A stretch of DNA of 64,000 nucleotides from Streptomyces sp. NBC_00483. Its GTDB lineage: Bacteria; Actinomycetota; Actinomycetes; Streptomycetales; Streptomycetaceae. The translations under genes and the position numbers were made by a program. Position 1 is the stretch's first letter. Each line of letters begins with the position of its first letter. The stretch is from contig NZ_CP107880.1 of assembly GCF_036013745.1 (NCBI RefSeq), positions 9,920,001 to 9,984,000 on the forward strand. Reading direction: 5' to 3'. The notes under the pieces are model-generated. The model was given only the letters and a program-made list of their open reading frames with translations. It was not told the origin of the DNA and did not search any database. Below are positions 35,597 through 45,897 of the stretch, in pieces.

Positions 35597-36526
35597 ATGC
35601 ACACCGTCACCGAAGCCGGCCGGCCTCCGCGCCGCGGGCGGCGCACCGCCCGAGACCGCCGGGCGGGCCTGGCCACCGCCGTCATGGTGCTGCCCGCGAC
35701 CGTGCTGTACACGGCGCTGCTCGCGGTCCCGGTGGGCCTGGCCGCCTACCTCAGCCTTACCGACTGGGACGGCTTCAGCGCGAGCCCCGCGTTCGTCGGC
35801 GGCGCCAACTACGCGGCGCTCGCGGACGATCCGGACCTGGGCCGGGCCGCCTGGGTCACCCTGCTCCTGGGCGGACTCGGCACCGTCGGCCTGAACGTCC
35901 TCGGCCTCGGCTTCGCACTCCTGCTGAACGGGAAGTCGCGCGTCAACACCTTCTTCCGCATGGTGCTGTTCTACCCGCACGTGCTGTCCGCCCTGGTCGT
36001 CGGCTTCCTCTGGAGCGCGATCCTCGGCACGACCGGCGCCGTCAACGGCCTGATCACCTCGCGCGGCGGCGACGTGCTGCCGTTCCTCGCCGACCCGCAG
36101 TGGGCGCTCGCCGTCCTCGTGTGCGTCGTCGTGTGGGCGGCGTTCGGCGTGAACGTGGTGCTGTACCTGGCCGGGCTGCAGGCGGTGCCGCGGTCGCTGA
36201 CCGAGGCTGCCCGGATCGACGGGGCGAGCAGGTGGCAGATCCTGCGCCATGTCACGCTTCCGGCGCTCGGCCCGTCGATCACGATCAACATCGTGCTGTC
36301 CCTGGTGACCCTCCTGAAGACGTACGACCTGGTGGTCTCGCTCACCGGCGGCGGCCCGGCAGGGCAGACGCAGACACTCGCCTACCTCATTCTCTGGAAC
36401 TCCTTCCACGACGGCCGCCTCGGCCTCGGCTCCGCCCAGTCCGTGGTGCTCATGGTGGTGACGGCCGCACTCGCCCTGGCCGTGGCCCAGTTGCGCCGCC
36501 GCGGGGAAAGCGCGGTGTACTCATGA
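35597..36526 (+). CDS. CUT1 ABC transporter permease (MalF-like)
   Basis: A 309-aa inner-membrane permease with six helices and the EAA loop EAARIDGASRWQILRHVTLP near residue 200, where an ATPase docks. It starts at ATG 35597 behind GAAGGGA and overlaps the next permease by ATGA. No ATPase gene follows, so it presumably uses the shared MsiK-type ATPase encoded elsewhere in streptomycetes. Confidence 0.93.
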   Translation: MHTVTEAGRPPRRGRRTARDRRAGLATAVMVLPATVLYTALLAVPVGLAAYLSLTDWDGFSASPAFVGGANYAALADDPDLGRAAWVTLLLGGLGTVGLNVLGLGFALLLNGKSRVNTFFRMVLFYPHVLSALVVGFLWSAILGTTGAVNGLITSRGGDVLPFLADPQWALAVLVCVVVWAAFGVNVVLYLAGLQAVPRSLTEAARIDGASRWQILRHVTLPALGPSITINIVLSLVTLLKTYDLVVSLTGGGPAGQTQTLAYLILWNSFHDGRLGLGSAQSVVLMVVTAALALAVAQLRRRGESAVYS

Positions 36527-37434
36527 GCCTCGACAGCCTCCCCAAGCGGCCCGCGACCGCCCCGCCGAAGCCGCCCGCCCCCGCGAAGGCGGACACACCC
36601 CGTCGGCGAGGCCCCGGCCGCACCGCACGCCTGACGTTCCTGACGGTCGTCGCGCTGTTCATGCTCGTGCCGCTGTACGTCCTCGTCGTCAACGCCTTCA
36701 AGGCGCAGCCGCAGATCCTCTCCGACCCCTTCGGCCTCCCGACCGACGGCACTCTGAAGCCCCTCCAAAAGGCCCTGCGCGGCGAGGAGTTCGACCTCGT
36801 AAGGGGCTACGCCGTCACCATCCTCTTCGTCGTCTGCGTGAACGTCCTGTCCATCGCGCTCGCCGGGCCGGTCGCCTACGTCATCGCCCGCAGCGCGCGC
36901 CGCCGCTACCGCGCCTTGATGCTGTTCTTCCTCGCCGGGACCTTCATCCCGAGCCAGGTCCTCGTCATCCCGGTCGTCTACGTCCTCAAGACGCTCGGCC
37001 TGATGGGCACGGTGCGCGGCTTCGTCCTCTTCGAGACCGTGCTCACCCTGCCGTTCTCCGTCTTCCTCTACGCCGGGTACATCACGACGATTCCGCGCGA
37101 GGTCGACGAGGCGGCGGCCCTCGACGGCTGCGGCCCGATCCGCACGTTCTGGCGGATCGTGTTCCCGCTGATGCGGCCCGTCGTCGCCACCATGGTCATT
37201 CTCAACACCTTCTCGGTGTGGAACGACTTCGTGAACCCGCAGATCATCCTCGGCCCCGGCAGCGGCCTCTACACGGTGACGACCGGCGTGTACGCGGCCG
37301 TCAGCCAGTACCAGACCGACTACACGGTCGTCTTCCCCACGCTGCTGCTCGCCGTGGCCCCACTGATCGTCTTCTTCGTCTTCATGCAACGCCACATCAT
37401 CAGCGGCCTGACGGCCGGCGCGACGAGAGGCTGA
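36523..37434 (+). CDS. CUT1 ABC transporter permease (MalG-like)
   Basis: A 303-aa permease with a Pro-rich N-terminal tail (about 35 residues), six membrane helices and the EAA loop DEAAALDGCGPIRTFWRIVF near residue 210. The ATG at 36523 overlaps the preceding stop. It pairs with the upstream permease to form the channel of the sugar importer. The next gene begins three bases after its stop. Confidence 0.93.
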   Translation: MSLDSLPKRPATAPPKPPAPAKADTPRRRGPGRTARLTFLTVVALFMLVPLYVLVVNAFKAQPQILSDPFGLPTDGTLKPLQKALRGEEFDLVRGYAVTILFVVCVNVLSIALAGPVAYVIARSARRRYRALMLFFLAGTFIPSQVLVIPVVYVLKTLGLMGTVRGFVLFETVLTLPFSVFLYAGYITTIPREVDEAAALDGCGPIRTFWRIVFPLMRPVVATMVILNTFSVWNDFVNPQIILGPGSGLYTVTTGVYAAVSQYQTDYTVVFPTLLLAVAPLIVFFVFMQRHIISGLTAGATRG

Positions 37435-37436
37435 CC

Positions 37437-39380
37437 GTGACCGATCCCGACAGACCGCCCACCGTGCTGACCGCCACCGTCCCCGTCGGCACCCCGCCCG
37501 CCTGGGCGATCCTGCAGCGTCGCCTGTTCGACGTCCTCGACGACGCCTGGCGCGCCTTCGCCGCCCGCTACTGCGCACCCGACGGCAGCCTGCGCTACGC
37601 CGGTCCCGTCGCCGACCGCGACGGCGGCGACGACTTCTACGAGGCGTTCTTCAACTGGCCCGTCCTCTACCGACTCGGCGGCTCCGACGAGCTGCTCGAC
37701 GCCGCGAAGCACCACTGGCGGGGCGTCACCGCCCAGCTCGCCGAACTCGGCCTGGTCGTCGACGAGTTCGAGCGCGGCTACGACTGGTTCCACCTCGGCG
37801 AGTCCATGCTGCTGTTCTACGGGATCTGCGCCGCCGACCCGGCCGACCCGGAATTCCGCGCCCGCGCCCACAAGTTCGCCGACCTGTACCTGCCCGGCTC
37901 CCCGGCCGGGAACTACGACCCCGCCGCCCGCATCATCCGCGCCCCGCACAACGGCGGTGCGGGCCCCCGCCCCGGACTGCAGAAGGAATGGGCCACGTAC
38001 GGGGCGGACCTCACGGTCATGCGGCCCTTCGGCCTCCCGCTGCGCGACCTCGACGCCATCAGCGCCTGGGACGACCTCGCCGACCCGGACAACGCCCGGC
38101 GGATGGGCGAGGCCATGAACGCCCGGATCGGTCACGGCGACACCGCCGTCGACCTCGCCGCCACCAGCCTCGCCGTCAACGCCTGGCTGTACGACCACGA
38201 CGACCGCTACCGCGACTGGGCCCTCGACTACCTCGGCGCTTGGCACGAACGGGCCGCGGCGCGCGGCGGCGTGCTCCCCGACAACGTCGGCCCGAGCGGG
38301 ACCGTCGGTGAACTGCACGGCGGGCGCTGGTACGGCGGCCTGTACGGCTGGAGCTGGCCGCACGGCCTGTACAGCGTCGGCAACGCCGCCGCGGTCGCCT
38401 CCCTCAACGCCGCGCTGCTCGGCGGCGCCGACGAGCTGCTCGACCTCGGCCGCGCCCCGCTCGACGAGGTCCTCGCCCACGCCGTCGAGGCACCCGTCAC
38501 CGGCACCGACATGAGCATCAGCGACCGCTGGCACGCCGAACTCGGCGAGGACGCCGACCGGCCCACCCTCCTCGTGCCCAACCGGTACGCGGACGACGGC
38601 TGGTTCGACCACCAGCCACCCCAACTCGCCCTGCCGCTGTGGCTCTGGCACGCCTCCGGCGCCGACGCCGACCGCGATCGCCTCGCCCGTATCCGCAAGG
38701 CCTCCGGCTACGACTGGCGCACCGTGCGCGCCTTCCGCAACAAGGAGGAGGGCGGTCACGAGGCGCCCTGGCTCGCCTACCTCGCCGGCGACAACCCCGA
38801 CTACCCGGCCGAGATCCTGCGCGTCGCCCTCGGGCAGGCCGCCCGCCGCATGGAACTCATCGCCACCGACCCCACGGACCCTGCCGACCTCCACATCCAC
38901 CACTGGCAGCGGGTCAACCCCGTCCTGACCGAGGCGCTCCTCCAGCTCACCACCGGCACGCCCCAAGTCCTCTACAACGGCGGCCTGTTGCCCACCCGGA
39001 TCGCCTACTGGGACGAGCGGCGGGGCCGCCCCGGACTGCCGCCCGACGTCGCCGCCCTGGTCGACACCGTCACCCTCGACCGAGTGCGCCTGGAGCTCGT
39101 CCACACCGGACACACCCACCCGCGCACCGTCGTCGTACAGGCCGGAGCCTTCGGCGAGGACCGCATCGACACGGTACGCACCGAGACCGCCGAACCCGGA
39201 CACCCGGGCGACCCCCGCTCCTACACCGCGCCCGACGTCACCACCCGCACCGCCGAACTCCCGGTCGACGCGGGCCACGTGACCGTCGAGCTGCCACCCG
39301 GCCGCCGCATCCGCCTCGACCTCCGCCTCACACCGCGCCACCGGCGGCCCGCACACCAGGCCGCCGTCCCCACCCGCTGA
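37437..39380 (+). CDS. 647-aa protein of unknown function in the importer operon
   Basis: No signal peptide or membrane segment is present, so it acts in the cytoplasm. The GTG at 37437 has GAGAGG six bases upstream. The sequence is rich in Trp, Tyr, His and Asp and in helical repeats (FFNWPVLYRLGG, GYDWFHLGESMLLFY, GGRWYGGLYGWSWPHGLYS), which suggests an alpha/alpha toroid like those of glycosidases and lyases. The last 80 residues are beta-rich. Given its position after the oligosaccharide importer, cleavage of imported oligosaccharides is plausible. I do not recognise a named family, and no catalytic residues can be assigned. Confidence 0.8.
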   Translation: MTDPDRPPTVLTATVPVGTPPAWAILQRRLFDVLDDAWRAFAARYCAPDGSLRYAGPVADRDGGDDFYEAFFNWPVLYRLGGSDELLDAAKHHWRGVTAQLAELGLVVDEFERGYDWFHLGESMLLFYGICAADPADPEFRARAHKFADLYLPGSPAGNYDPAARIIRAPHNGGAGPRPGLQKEWATYGADLTVMRPFGLPLRDLDAISAWDDLADPDNARRMGEAMNARIGHGDTAVDLAATSLAVNAWLYDHDDRYRDWALDYLGAWHERAAARGGVLPDNVGPSGTVGELHGGRWYGGLYGWSWPHGLYSVGNAAAVASLNAALLGGADELLDLGRAPLDEVLAHAVEAPVTGTDMSISDRWHAELGEDADRPTLLVPNRYADDGWFDHQPPQLALPLWLWHASGADADRDRLARIRKASGYDWRTVRAFRNKEEGGHEAPWLAYLAGDNPDYPAEILRVALGQAARRMELIATDPTDPADLHIHHWQRVNPVLTEALLQLTTGTPQVLYNGGLLPTRIAYWDERRGRPGLPPDVAALVDTVTLDRVRLELVHTGHTHPRTVVVQAGAFGEDRIDTVRTETAEPGHPGDPRSYTAPDVTTRTAELPVDAGHVTVELPPGRRIRLDLRLTPRHRRPAHQAAVPTR

Positions 39381-39418
39381 CCCCCGCTTCCGCCCCACCC
39401 CCCTCAAAAGGAGACTTC

Positions 39419-40186
39419 GTGGCCGACGAGCCCATCTGGGACCTGCCCGAACGCGGCCCCATGCCCGCCCCCGCCGACAGCGACATGGTCAAGGCCCTGG
39501 CCACCGTGTCCTCCGCCACCGCCTGCGCCAAACTCCACGCGCAGGGCATCCGCCGCACCTTCGTCAGCGGGCCGCGCCCGCTGCGCCCCGGACAGAAGAT
39601 CGCGGGCAGGGTGCGCACCCTGCAGTTCATGCCGCAGCGCGAGGACATCGCCTCGGGCCTGGGCCAGGAGTACGTCGAGCGGTACACCGCCCTGTGGGCC
39701 GTACTGGAGACCATCGAGCCCGGCGACGTCCTCGTCGTGCAGGCCTACGGCTCGCAGAGCACCGGCTGCTTCGGCGACATGCTGGTGCGCTACTTCCAGC
39801 AGAAGGGAGGCGCGGGCCTCGTCATCGACGGCTGCTTCCGTGACGCGCCACGCGTCCGGGAGACCGGCGTGCCGATCTGGTCCACGGGCGTCACCCCGCA
39901 CTACGCCTCCCAGGCCGAACTCTTCCCCTGGGCCTACGACGTGCCCGTGGCCTGCGGCGGCGTCCTCGCCCTGCCCGGCGACCTGCTCGTCGCCGACGAC
40001 GACGGCCCCGTCGTCGTGCCCCGGCGCACCGCCCCCGACGTCATCGCCGCCGCCCGCGACCACGAGCAGTGGGAGCGCTTCAGCCGCGCCCGCATCGAGG
40101 AGGGCGGCGCCCTGACCGACTACTACCCGCTCACCCCCGACACCCGCGCCGAGTACGAGCGCTGGCGCGCCGCCGGGAGGGGGTGA
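39419..40186 (+). CDS. RraA-family protein (probable oxo-acid aldolase)
   Basis: A 255-aa member of the RraA-like fold. Many members are divalent-metal aldolases for 4-hydroxy-4-methyl-2-oxoglutarate or related oxo-acids; a few bind RNase E. The substrate-site motif VIDGCFRDAPRVRETGVPIW and the following STGVTP stretch correspond to the D-G-x-x-R-D and G-x-x-P pattern of the active aldolases. GTG 39419 follows AAAGGAG. In this operon it probably handles a sugar-acid intermediate of uronate or rhamnose breakdown. The exact reaction is not readable. Confidence 0.83.
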   Translation: MADEPIWDLPERGPMPAPADSDMVKALATVSSATACAKLHAQGIRRTFVSGPRPLRPGQKIAGRVRTLQFMPQREDIASGLGQEYVERYTALWAVLETIEPGDVLVVQAYGSQSTGCFGDMLVRYFQQKGGAGLVIDGCFRDAPRVRETGVPIWSTGVTPHYASQAELFPWAYDVPVACGGVLALPGDLLVADDDGPVVVPRRTAPDVIAAARDHEQWERFSRARIEEGGALTDYYPLTPDTRAEYERWRAAGRG

Positions 40187-40258
40187 GCGACGCACCCGAG
40201 CACCGACCACGCGCGCAGACACGGACCCGTACGACCGTCCACGTGGCAAGGAGACCCC

Positions 40259-42169
40259 GTGACCCGCACATCCGTCACCGCCGCAGCACGTCTCAGAATC
40301 ACCCGGCTCCCCAGACTCGGCCTGCTCGGCGCCGCCGGGCTGTTGCTCGCCGCGGGAGTCACACTGCCCGGCACCCTGTCGGCCGACGCCGCCGGCGACT
40401 GCAGCCCCACCAAGCTGTTCGTCGCGACCGACGGCAACGACAAGGCGAAGGGCACCGAGCAGAGCCCCTTCAAGACCGTGACCCGGGCCCGCGACGAGAT
40501 CCGCGACAAGGGCCTCAACCGCCCCGGCCGCATGAAGTGCGACATCGAGGTCAACCTGCGGGCCGGCGACTACCCGGTGGACAAGACGGTCGCCCTCGAC
40601 GAGCGCGACTCAGGCGCCGGCGGCCACAAGGTCGTCTACCGGAGCGCGGACGGACCGGGCAAGGCCCGGCTGACCGGCTCCGTCCCGGTGACCGACTGGG
40701 AGGCGTACAAGGACGGCGTCTACCGCGCCAAGGTCCCGGTCGACCAGCCCTTCTACACGCTGTACGACGACGGTCAGCGGGCCACCAACGCCCGCTACCC
40801 CAACCGGAAGTCGGCCGACGAGTGGGCGCCGTACTTGAAGTCCTACCTGCCCGAGCCGACCTACGAGGCGGTGCACACCTGGCTGTGGGCCAACCCCGGT
40901 GACTGGAACCCGGACTGGGACATGAGCCAGGGACGGGTGACCGTCTGGTCGGGCGGCAGCTGGTCGTGGTTCACCGACACGGTCGACATCCGCGACTACA
41001 ACATGAAGAAGAGCCAGCTCACCTTCAAGTACCCGACCCGCTTCGCGCTCCACAACAGCGGCGGCGGCTCCAGGTACTTCCTGGAGAACTCGATCGACTT
41101 CCTCGACCAGGCCGGCGAGTGGTATGCCGACCGTAAGGGCGGCTACCTCTACTACAAGCCGCAGGGCGGCGACATCGCGAAGGCGGAGGTGCGCAGGCCC
41201 GTCGTGAAGACCGTGCTTGACCTGGCGGGTTCGTCACAGAGCAAGCGGCTGCACGACGTGTCCTTCGACGGGCTCGGTGTCACGCAGACCGACTTCCCCG
41301 ACTGGTACCGGTACGGCTGGAACGAGTCCGGCGACTCCGGCGTGGTGCACGAGTACCCCACGTACGACCGGCAGATCGAGATGCCCCGCAATCGCTTCGG
41401 CGCGATCCGGCTCACCAACACCACCGGCATCGACCTGACCCGCATGCACATCACCGACACCGGGTTCACCGCGATCTACCTGCTCACCGCGAACGATCAC
41501 GTACGCGTCGCGGACAGCCTGCTGGAACGGCTCGGCGCCGACGGCATCCGCGTCGAGGGCCCCTATCCGGGTGAGGGCGACGTCGCGCACGAGAACACCT
41601 TCACCAACCTCTTCATCGACCACGTCGGCGAGTTGGTGCCCGGCGACGCCTCCGGCATCGAACTGCAGGACACCGGACGCAACACGGTCAGTCATGTCGT
41701 CGTCAACCACAGCGCCCGCTACGGCATCAGCCTGCGCAGCCGCCCCGAGGTCGCCACCAACGGCCAGACCTACACCGACGGCAACAAGATCAGTTACGTC
41801 CGCCTGGAGAACACCGGCCTGGACAGTGGCGACATGGGCGCCTTCTACACGTACGGCCTGCAGAACGATCCAGAGGACCACCCGATCGTCAACTCCCTGA
41901 ACCAGGTCGTGATCGGTGATGTCATCCCGGACGCCTCCATGCCGGACTCCGGCACCCGCGGCGTGCACATGGACGCGGGCGGCTGCGGCTGGGCCATCTC
42001 GAACGTGCAGGTCGGCAAGGTGACCGACCAGAAGTACCAGGCCTACCAGTGCAACAAGGTCACCAACGGTGACTGGGAGGACGGCTTCGACGCCTCCCGC
42101 ATGGAGTACGACAAGATCGGCGTCAAGGACTCGTTCCCGTACCCGAAGCCCGGTACGGCACAGGACTGA
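40259..42169 (+). CDS. Secreted right-handed beta-helix protein
   Basis: A 636-aa exported protein with a signal peptide of about 45 residues (cleavage near LSADAAG). It has the opening KLFVATDGNDKAKGTEQSPF found in parallel beta-helix polysaccharidases, then repeated short strands (RLTNTTGIDLTRMHITDTGF, DHVRVADSLLERLGADGI, NTVSHVVVNHSARYGISLRS). This fold is used by polysaccharide lyases and GH28/GH91-like hydrolases, and the context points to pectin or rhamnogalacturonan. GTG 40259 follows AAGGAG. It is probably the last gene of the importer operon, since a strong hairpin follows. Confidence 0.8.
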   Translation: MTRTSVTAAARLRITRLPRLGLLGAAGLLLAAGVTLPGTLSADAAGDCSPTKLFVATDGNDKAKGTEQSPFKTVTRARDEIRDKGLNRPGRMKCDIEVNLRAGDYPVDKTVALDERDSGAGGHKVVYRSADGPGKARLTGSVPVTDWEAYKDGVYRAKVPVDQPFYTLYDDGQRATNARYPNRKSADEWAPYLKSYLPEPTYEAVHTWLWANPGDWNPDWDMSQGRVTVWSGGSWSWFTDTVDIRDYNMKKSQLTFKYPTRFALHNSGGGSRYFLENSIDFLDQAGEWYADRKGGYLYYKPQGGDIAKAEVRRPVVKTVLDLAGSSQSKRLHDVSFDGLGVTQTDFPDWYRYGWNESGDSGVVHEYPTYDRQIEMPRNRFGAIRLTNTTGIDLTRMHITDTGFTAIYLLTANDHVRVADSLLERLGADGIRVEGPYPGEGDVAHENTFTNLFIDHVGELVPGDASGIELQDTGRNTVSHVVVNHSARYGISLRSRPEVATNGQTYTDGNKISYVRLENTGLDSGDMGAFYTYGLQNDPEDHPIVNSLNQVVIGDVIPDASMPDSGTRGVHMDAGGCGWAISNVQVGKVTDQKYQAYQCNKVTNGDWEDGFDASRMEYDKIGVKDSFPYPKPGTAQD

Positions 42170-42182
42170 CGCGCGCGACCGG

Positions 42183-42215
42183 CGGGCGGGCCCGACGGCT
42201 CTCGGGGCCCGCCCG
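42183..42215 (+). terminator. Strong terminator after the beta-helix gene
   Basis: CGGGCGGGCCC (42183-42193) and GGGCCCGCCCG (42205-42215) form a perfect 11-bp stem with an 11-nt loop. It ends 39 bp before the next gene. Confidence 0.8.
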
Positions 42216-42254
42216 TCACCCCAGTCAACGCACCGCTCTTGTGCAGGAGTCCGT

Positions 42255-43421
42255 ATGAATCCCACGTCGAGCAGCCCCATCGAGGCGCCGCCCACCACGA
42301 CCGACGCGCTGCGCGGTGTCAGCCGGGACAAGGCGGGGACCCCGTCGCCGCTCACCGAACTCTCCCGGATCGACGCGGGACTGCCGCCGGGCTGTGAGAC
42401 CGTCGGCCTGCCCGTGGTGTGGGACGCCTGGACGGCGGGCGGGCCCCCGGTCGAGCAACTCGCCGCGAACTACGACCTGTTGACGGTCGACCACGCCGAC
42501 CTCGGGGACGCCGTCGCCGCCGGGTGTCTGGTGCCGGTGGACGAGCTGGTCGGCGCCGCCGCGCTGGAGCGGTGGCGGGCGGGCGCGATCGGGCCCGCGT
42601 TCGCCGCCTACCAGCGCGACAGCCGGGCGTGGGCCGTGCCCTACCACGTGAGCGCGCAGATGTCCGCCGTGCGCGCGGACCTGACGACCGCCGCGCCGCT
42701 CCCCACCACCTGGGACGACGTGGCCACGTCCGCCGTGCCGCTCACCGTGTGCCTGGGCGGAGAACACGCTCTTCTCACCTTGAGCGCCCTGTGCCTGAGT
42801 GAGGGTGAACGCCTGGGCGAGGGAGCGGAGTTCGTCTCCCGCGAGGGCGGGGTGCGCGCCCTGGAACGGCTCGCCGAGCTGGTCGCCCGCAGCGACCCGC
42901 GCCTGTGGCACCGCGGTCCGCGTACCGTTCTGGAGGCGCTGGCGCAGGGCGACGGGCCCGTGTACTGCCCGCTCGTCCCGGGGTGCGCCACCGCCACCCG
43001 CAGCGGCCGCCACCCGCTCGCCTTCGGTGCGCCGCCCGCGGCCCGCGGTGTCCTCGCCGGCACCGGGCTCGCGGTGTCTCGGCGCCGCGCACACGACCCG
43101 CTGATCCGGGAGGCGCTGCGCGACCATCTCGTGCGGCTGCTCGCCGACCCCGTCCAGTGCGGCCTCTTCCCGGTCACCGGCGCCCAGCCGGCCGCCCGCG
43201 CCGCCTGGGCCGACGCCCGCGCGGGCCGCCGCTGGGGCGGCTTCTACCGCGCCACCCTCGACACCGTGGAGACGGCGTGGATCCTCCCGAACCACCCCGG
43301 CTTCCCGGCCTTCCAGCACACCGCGTCCGAGCTGCTGCGCGCCGCACTCGTCGAACACCGCGCGCCGGCAGCCGTCGTGAACGACCTCAACAGACTTTAC
43401 CGACAGGGGAGTTGCACATGA
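42255..43421 (+). CDS. Solute-binding-fold protein without signal peptide
   Basis: A 388-aa protein whose middle resembles family 1 ABC solute-binding proteins ([48 protein letters not shown]). Yet the N-terminus ([19 protein letters not shown]) has no signal sequence, Tat motif or lipobox, so it should remain in the cytoplasm. The ATG at 42255 has CAGGAG at 42244-42249, and no upstream start adds a signal. It overlaps the GH95 gene by ATGA. A cytoplasmic sugar sensor or enzyme-associated binding protein is possible. Confidence 0.75.
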   Translation: MNPTSSSPIEAPPTTTDALRGVSRDKAGTPSPLTELSRIDAGLPPGCETVGLPVVWDAWTAGGPPVEQLAANYDLLTVDHADLGDAVAAGCLVPVDELVGAAALERWRAGAIGPAFAAYQRDSRAWAVPYHVSAQMSAVRADLTTAAPLPTTWDDVATSAVPLTVCLGGEHALLTLSALCLSEGERLGEGAEFVSREGGVRALERLAELVARSDPRLWHRGPRTVLEALAQGDGPVYCPLVPGCATATRSGRHPLAFGAPPAARGVLAGTGLAVSRRRAHDPLIREALRDHLVRLLADPVQCGLFPVTGAQPAARAAWADARAGRRWGGFYRATLDTVETAWILPNHPGFPAFQHTASELLRAALVEHRAPAAVVNDLNRLYRQGSCT

Positions 43422-45829
43422 GAGACGTCAGCAGACGCGGCGTGCTCGCGGTGGCGGGCGGCACGGCCGCCGCCACCGCCCTGCCCCGCGCAGCCGCCGC
43501 GGCCACCACCACCGCTTCCGCTCCGCCGGACCCCGACAACCCGTTACGGCTGTGGTATCGCGCCCCCGCCGAGGAGTGGCTCGAGGCCCTGCCCGTCGGC
43601 AACGGCCGGATCGGCGCCATGGTGTACGGCGGCACCGACACCGAACACCTCCAGCTCAACGAGGACAGCCTGTGGGCGGGCAGCCCCCACGACTACAACC
43701 GCCCCGACGCCGTCGACCACCTCGCCGAGATTCGCCGCCTGATCCTCGCCGAGAAGTGGCACCAGGCCCAACAGCTCGTCGACGCGCACTTCATGGGCAG
43801 CCCGAGCGAACAGGCCGCCTACCAGGTCCTCGGCACCCTCGACCTCGCCCTCGCCGGAAGCGGCGACGTCACCGACTACGAGCGCGAACTCGACCTGACC
43901 TCCGCGCTGGCCCGCGTCCGCTACACCCGTGGCGGCGTGCGCCACACCCGCGAGGTCCTCGCCAGCGCCCCCGACCAGGTCATCCTCGTACGCCTCACTG
44001 CCGACACACCAGGAGTCGTCAGCTTCACGGCGTCGTTCAACACCCCGCAAGCGGCCGGGAGTTCGGCCGTCGACGCCCGGACCATCGCCCTGGACGGCGT
44101 CAGCGGACCGTGGCAAGGGCGCGACGGCACCGTCCGGTTCCGTGCCACCGTACGCGCGGTGGCCGACGGTGGCAGCGTCCGCACCGACCCGTCCGGAACC
44201 CTCACGGTGACCGGCGCCGACGCGGTCACCCTCGTCGTCTCCCTGGCCACCAGCTACCGCAACTACCTGGACGTCGACGCCGATCCGGCCGAGCGCGCCC
44301 GCCGCCACCTCGACCCGGCGGCCGGCACCCCGTACGGGAAACTGCGCGAACGTCATGTGGCCGACTACCGGCGGATGTTCGGCCGGGTCGCCCTCGACCT
44401 CGGCACATCCGAGCGGACCCTGCTGCCCACGGACGAGCGGATCGGGCAGTTCGGTGACGGCAAGGACCCGCAGTTCGCCGCGCTCTACTTCCAGTACGGC
44501 CGCTATCTGCTGATCTCCTGCTCGCGCGCGCCGGGCCAGGCCGCCAACCTGCAAGGCCTGTGGAACGACAGCATGGCCCCGGCCTGGGAGTCCAAGTACA
44601 CCGTCAACATCAACTTCGAGATGAACTACTGGCCGGCCGGCCCCGCCAACCTCGCCGAGTGCTGGGAACCGGCCACCACGATGATCCACGAACTGGCCGA
44701 GAACGGCGCCCGCACCGCGAAACTGCACTACGGCGCGGGCGGCTGGGTCACCCACCACAACACCGACGCCTGGCGCGGCACCGCCCCCGTGGACTTCGCC
44801 CAGTACGGCATGTGGCCCACCGGCGGCGCGTGGCTGTCCCTGATGTTGTGGGAGCGCTACCGGTTCACCGGCGACGAGGCGGCGCTGCGCGCCGACTACC
44901 CGGTCCTCAAGGGCGCGGTGGAGTTCTTCCTCGACACCCTCACCCAGGAGTCCGAGCACGGCTGGCTGATCACCAACCCCTCGCAGTCGCCCGAGGTCAC
45001 CCACCACCAGGACGAGGGCGAGTCCGTCAGCATCTGCGCCGGACCCACCATGGACATGCAGCTGCTGCGCGACCTCTTCGACGCCTACCGGCAGGCGGCC
45101 CGCGTCCTCGACACGGACTCCGGCCTGCGGGAACGGGTGGCCGAGGCGCGCGAGCGGCTCGCGCCCACCCGCATCGGGTACCTCGGCCAGATCCAGGAGT
45201 GGCTCGTCGACTGGGAGGAGGCTGCGACGGTCCGCAGCCGCCATGTCTCCCACCTGTACGGCCTGTTCCCCAGCGCGCAGATCACCCCGCGCACCACGCC
45301 CGACCTTGCCGCGGCGGCCGTCAAGAGCCTGGAGCTGCGCGGCACCGCCGGACAGGGCTGGTCCCTCGCCTGGAAGATCAACATGTGGGCGCGGCTGCTC
45401 GACCGCGAGCGTGCCTACAAGCACCTCGCCGACCTGCTCACCCCGGCGCGCACCGCGCCCAACCTGTTCGACCTGCACCCGCCGTTCCAGATCGACGGAA
45501 ACTTCGGCGGTGTCTCCGGCATCACCGAGATGCTGCTGCAGAGCCACGCCGACGAGGTGGAGCTGCTGCCCACGCTGCCGAGCGCGTGGCCGACGGGCTC
45601 CTTCCGCGGGCTGCGGGCGCGCGGCGGCTTCGAGCTCGACGCGCACTGGGCGGACGGCGCCCTCACCGCCGCGAGCGTCCGCTCGCTCCAGGGCCGTGAA
45701 CTGCGACTGCGCACCGACCGGCCGGTCGAGGTGGCAGGCGCCGACCGGGTCGAACGCCCTGAGGCGAACGTCGTCGTCTGTGCGACGCGCAAAAACGGCG
45801 TGTACCGGATCGTGCCGCGCAAGGCGTAG
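43418..45829 (+). CDS. GH95-family glycoside hydrolase (alpha-L-fucosidase/alpha-L-galactosidase type), Tat-exported
   Basis: An 803-aa enzyme with a twin-arginine signal ([11 protein letters not shown]). It begins [20 protein letters not shown], typical of the GH95 N-terminal beta domain, followed by the alpha/alpha barrel with [67 protein letters not shown] and [17 protein letters not shown]. Known members hydrolyse terminal alpha-L-Fuc or L-Gal, sugars found in pectin and xyloglucan side chains. Codon 43 (43544-43546) is TTA, so translation should need the bldA tRNA. The ATG overlaps the preceding stop. The last codons and stop are duplicated downstream. Confidence 0.9.
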   Translation: MRDVSRRGVLAVAGGTAAATALPRAAAAATTTASAPPDPDNPLRLWYRAPAEEWLEALPVGNGRIGAMVYGGTDTEHLQLNEDSLWAGSPHDYNRPDAVDHLAEIRRLILAEKWHQAQQLVDAHFMGSPSEQAAYQVLGTLDLALAGSGDVTDYERELDLTSALARVRYTRGGVRHTREVLASAPDQVILVRLTADTPGVVSFTASFNTPQAAGSSAVDARTIALDGVSGPWQGRDGTVRFRATVRAVADGGSVRTDPSGTLTVTGADAVTLVVSLATSYRNYLDVDADPAERARRHLDPAAGTPYGKLRERHVADYRRMFGRVALDLGTSERTLLPTDERIGQFGDGKDPQFAALYFQYGRYLLISCSRAPGQAANLQGLWNDSMAPAWESKYTVNINFEMNYWPAGPANLAECWEPATTMIHELAENGARTAKLHYGAGGWVTHHNTDAWRGTAPVDFAQYGMWPTGGAWLSLMLWERYRFTGDEAALRADYPVLKGAVEFFLDTLTQESEHGWLITNPSQSPEVTHHQDEGESVSICAGPTMDMQLLRDLFDAYRQAARVLDTDSGLRERVAEARERLAPTRIGYLGQIQEWLVDWEEAATVRSRHVSHLYGLFPSAQITPRTTPDLAAAAVKSLELRGTAGQGWSLAWKINMWARLLDRERAYKHLADLLTPARTAPNLFDLHPPFQIDGNFGGVSGITEMLLQSHADEVELLPTLPSAWPTGSFRGLRARGGFELDAHWADGALTAASVRSLQGRELRLRTDRPVEVAGADRVERPEANVVVCATRKNGVYRIVPRKA

Positions 45830-45851
45830 CCCCGCCGCGTACGGCGTAGCC
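45815..45851 (+). repeat. 20-bp-period duplication of the GH95 gene end
   Basis: CCGCGCAAGGCGTAGCC (45815-45831) and CCGCGTACGGCGTAGCC (45835-45851) match at 15 of 17 bases. The first copy contains the last codons and TAG stop of the GH95 gene. Confidence 0.85.
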
Positions 45852-45897
45852 ACTCCCGTAACACCCTTCCCCCTTATCCGACTTGAGGAGTTCTGGC

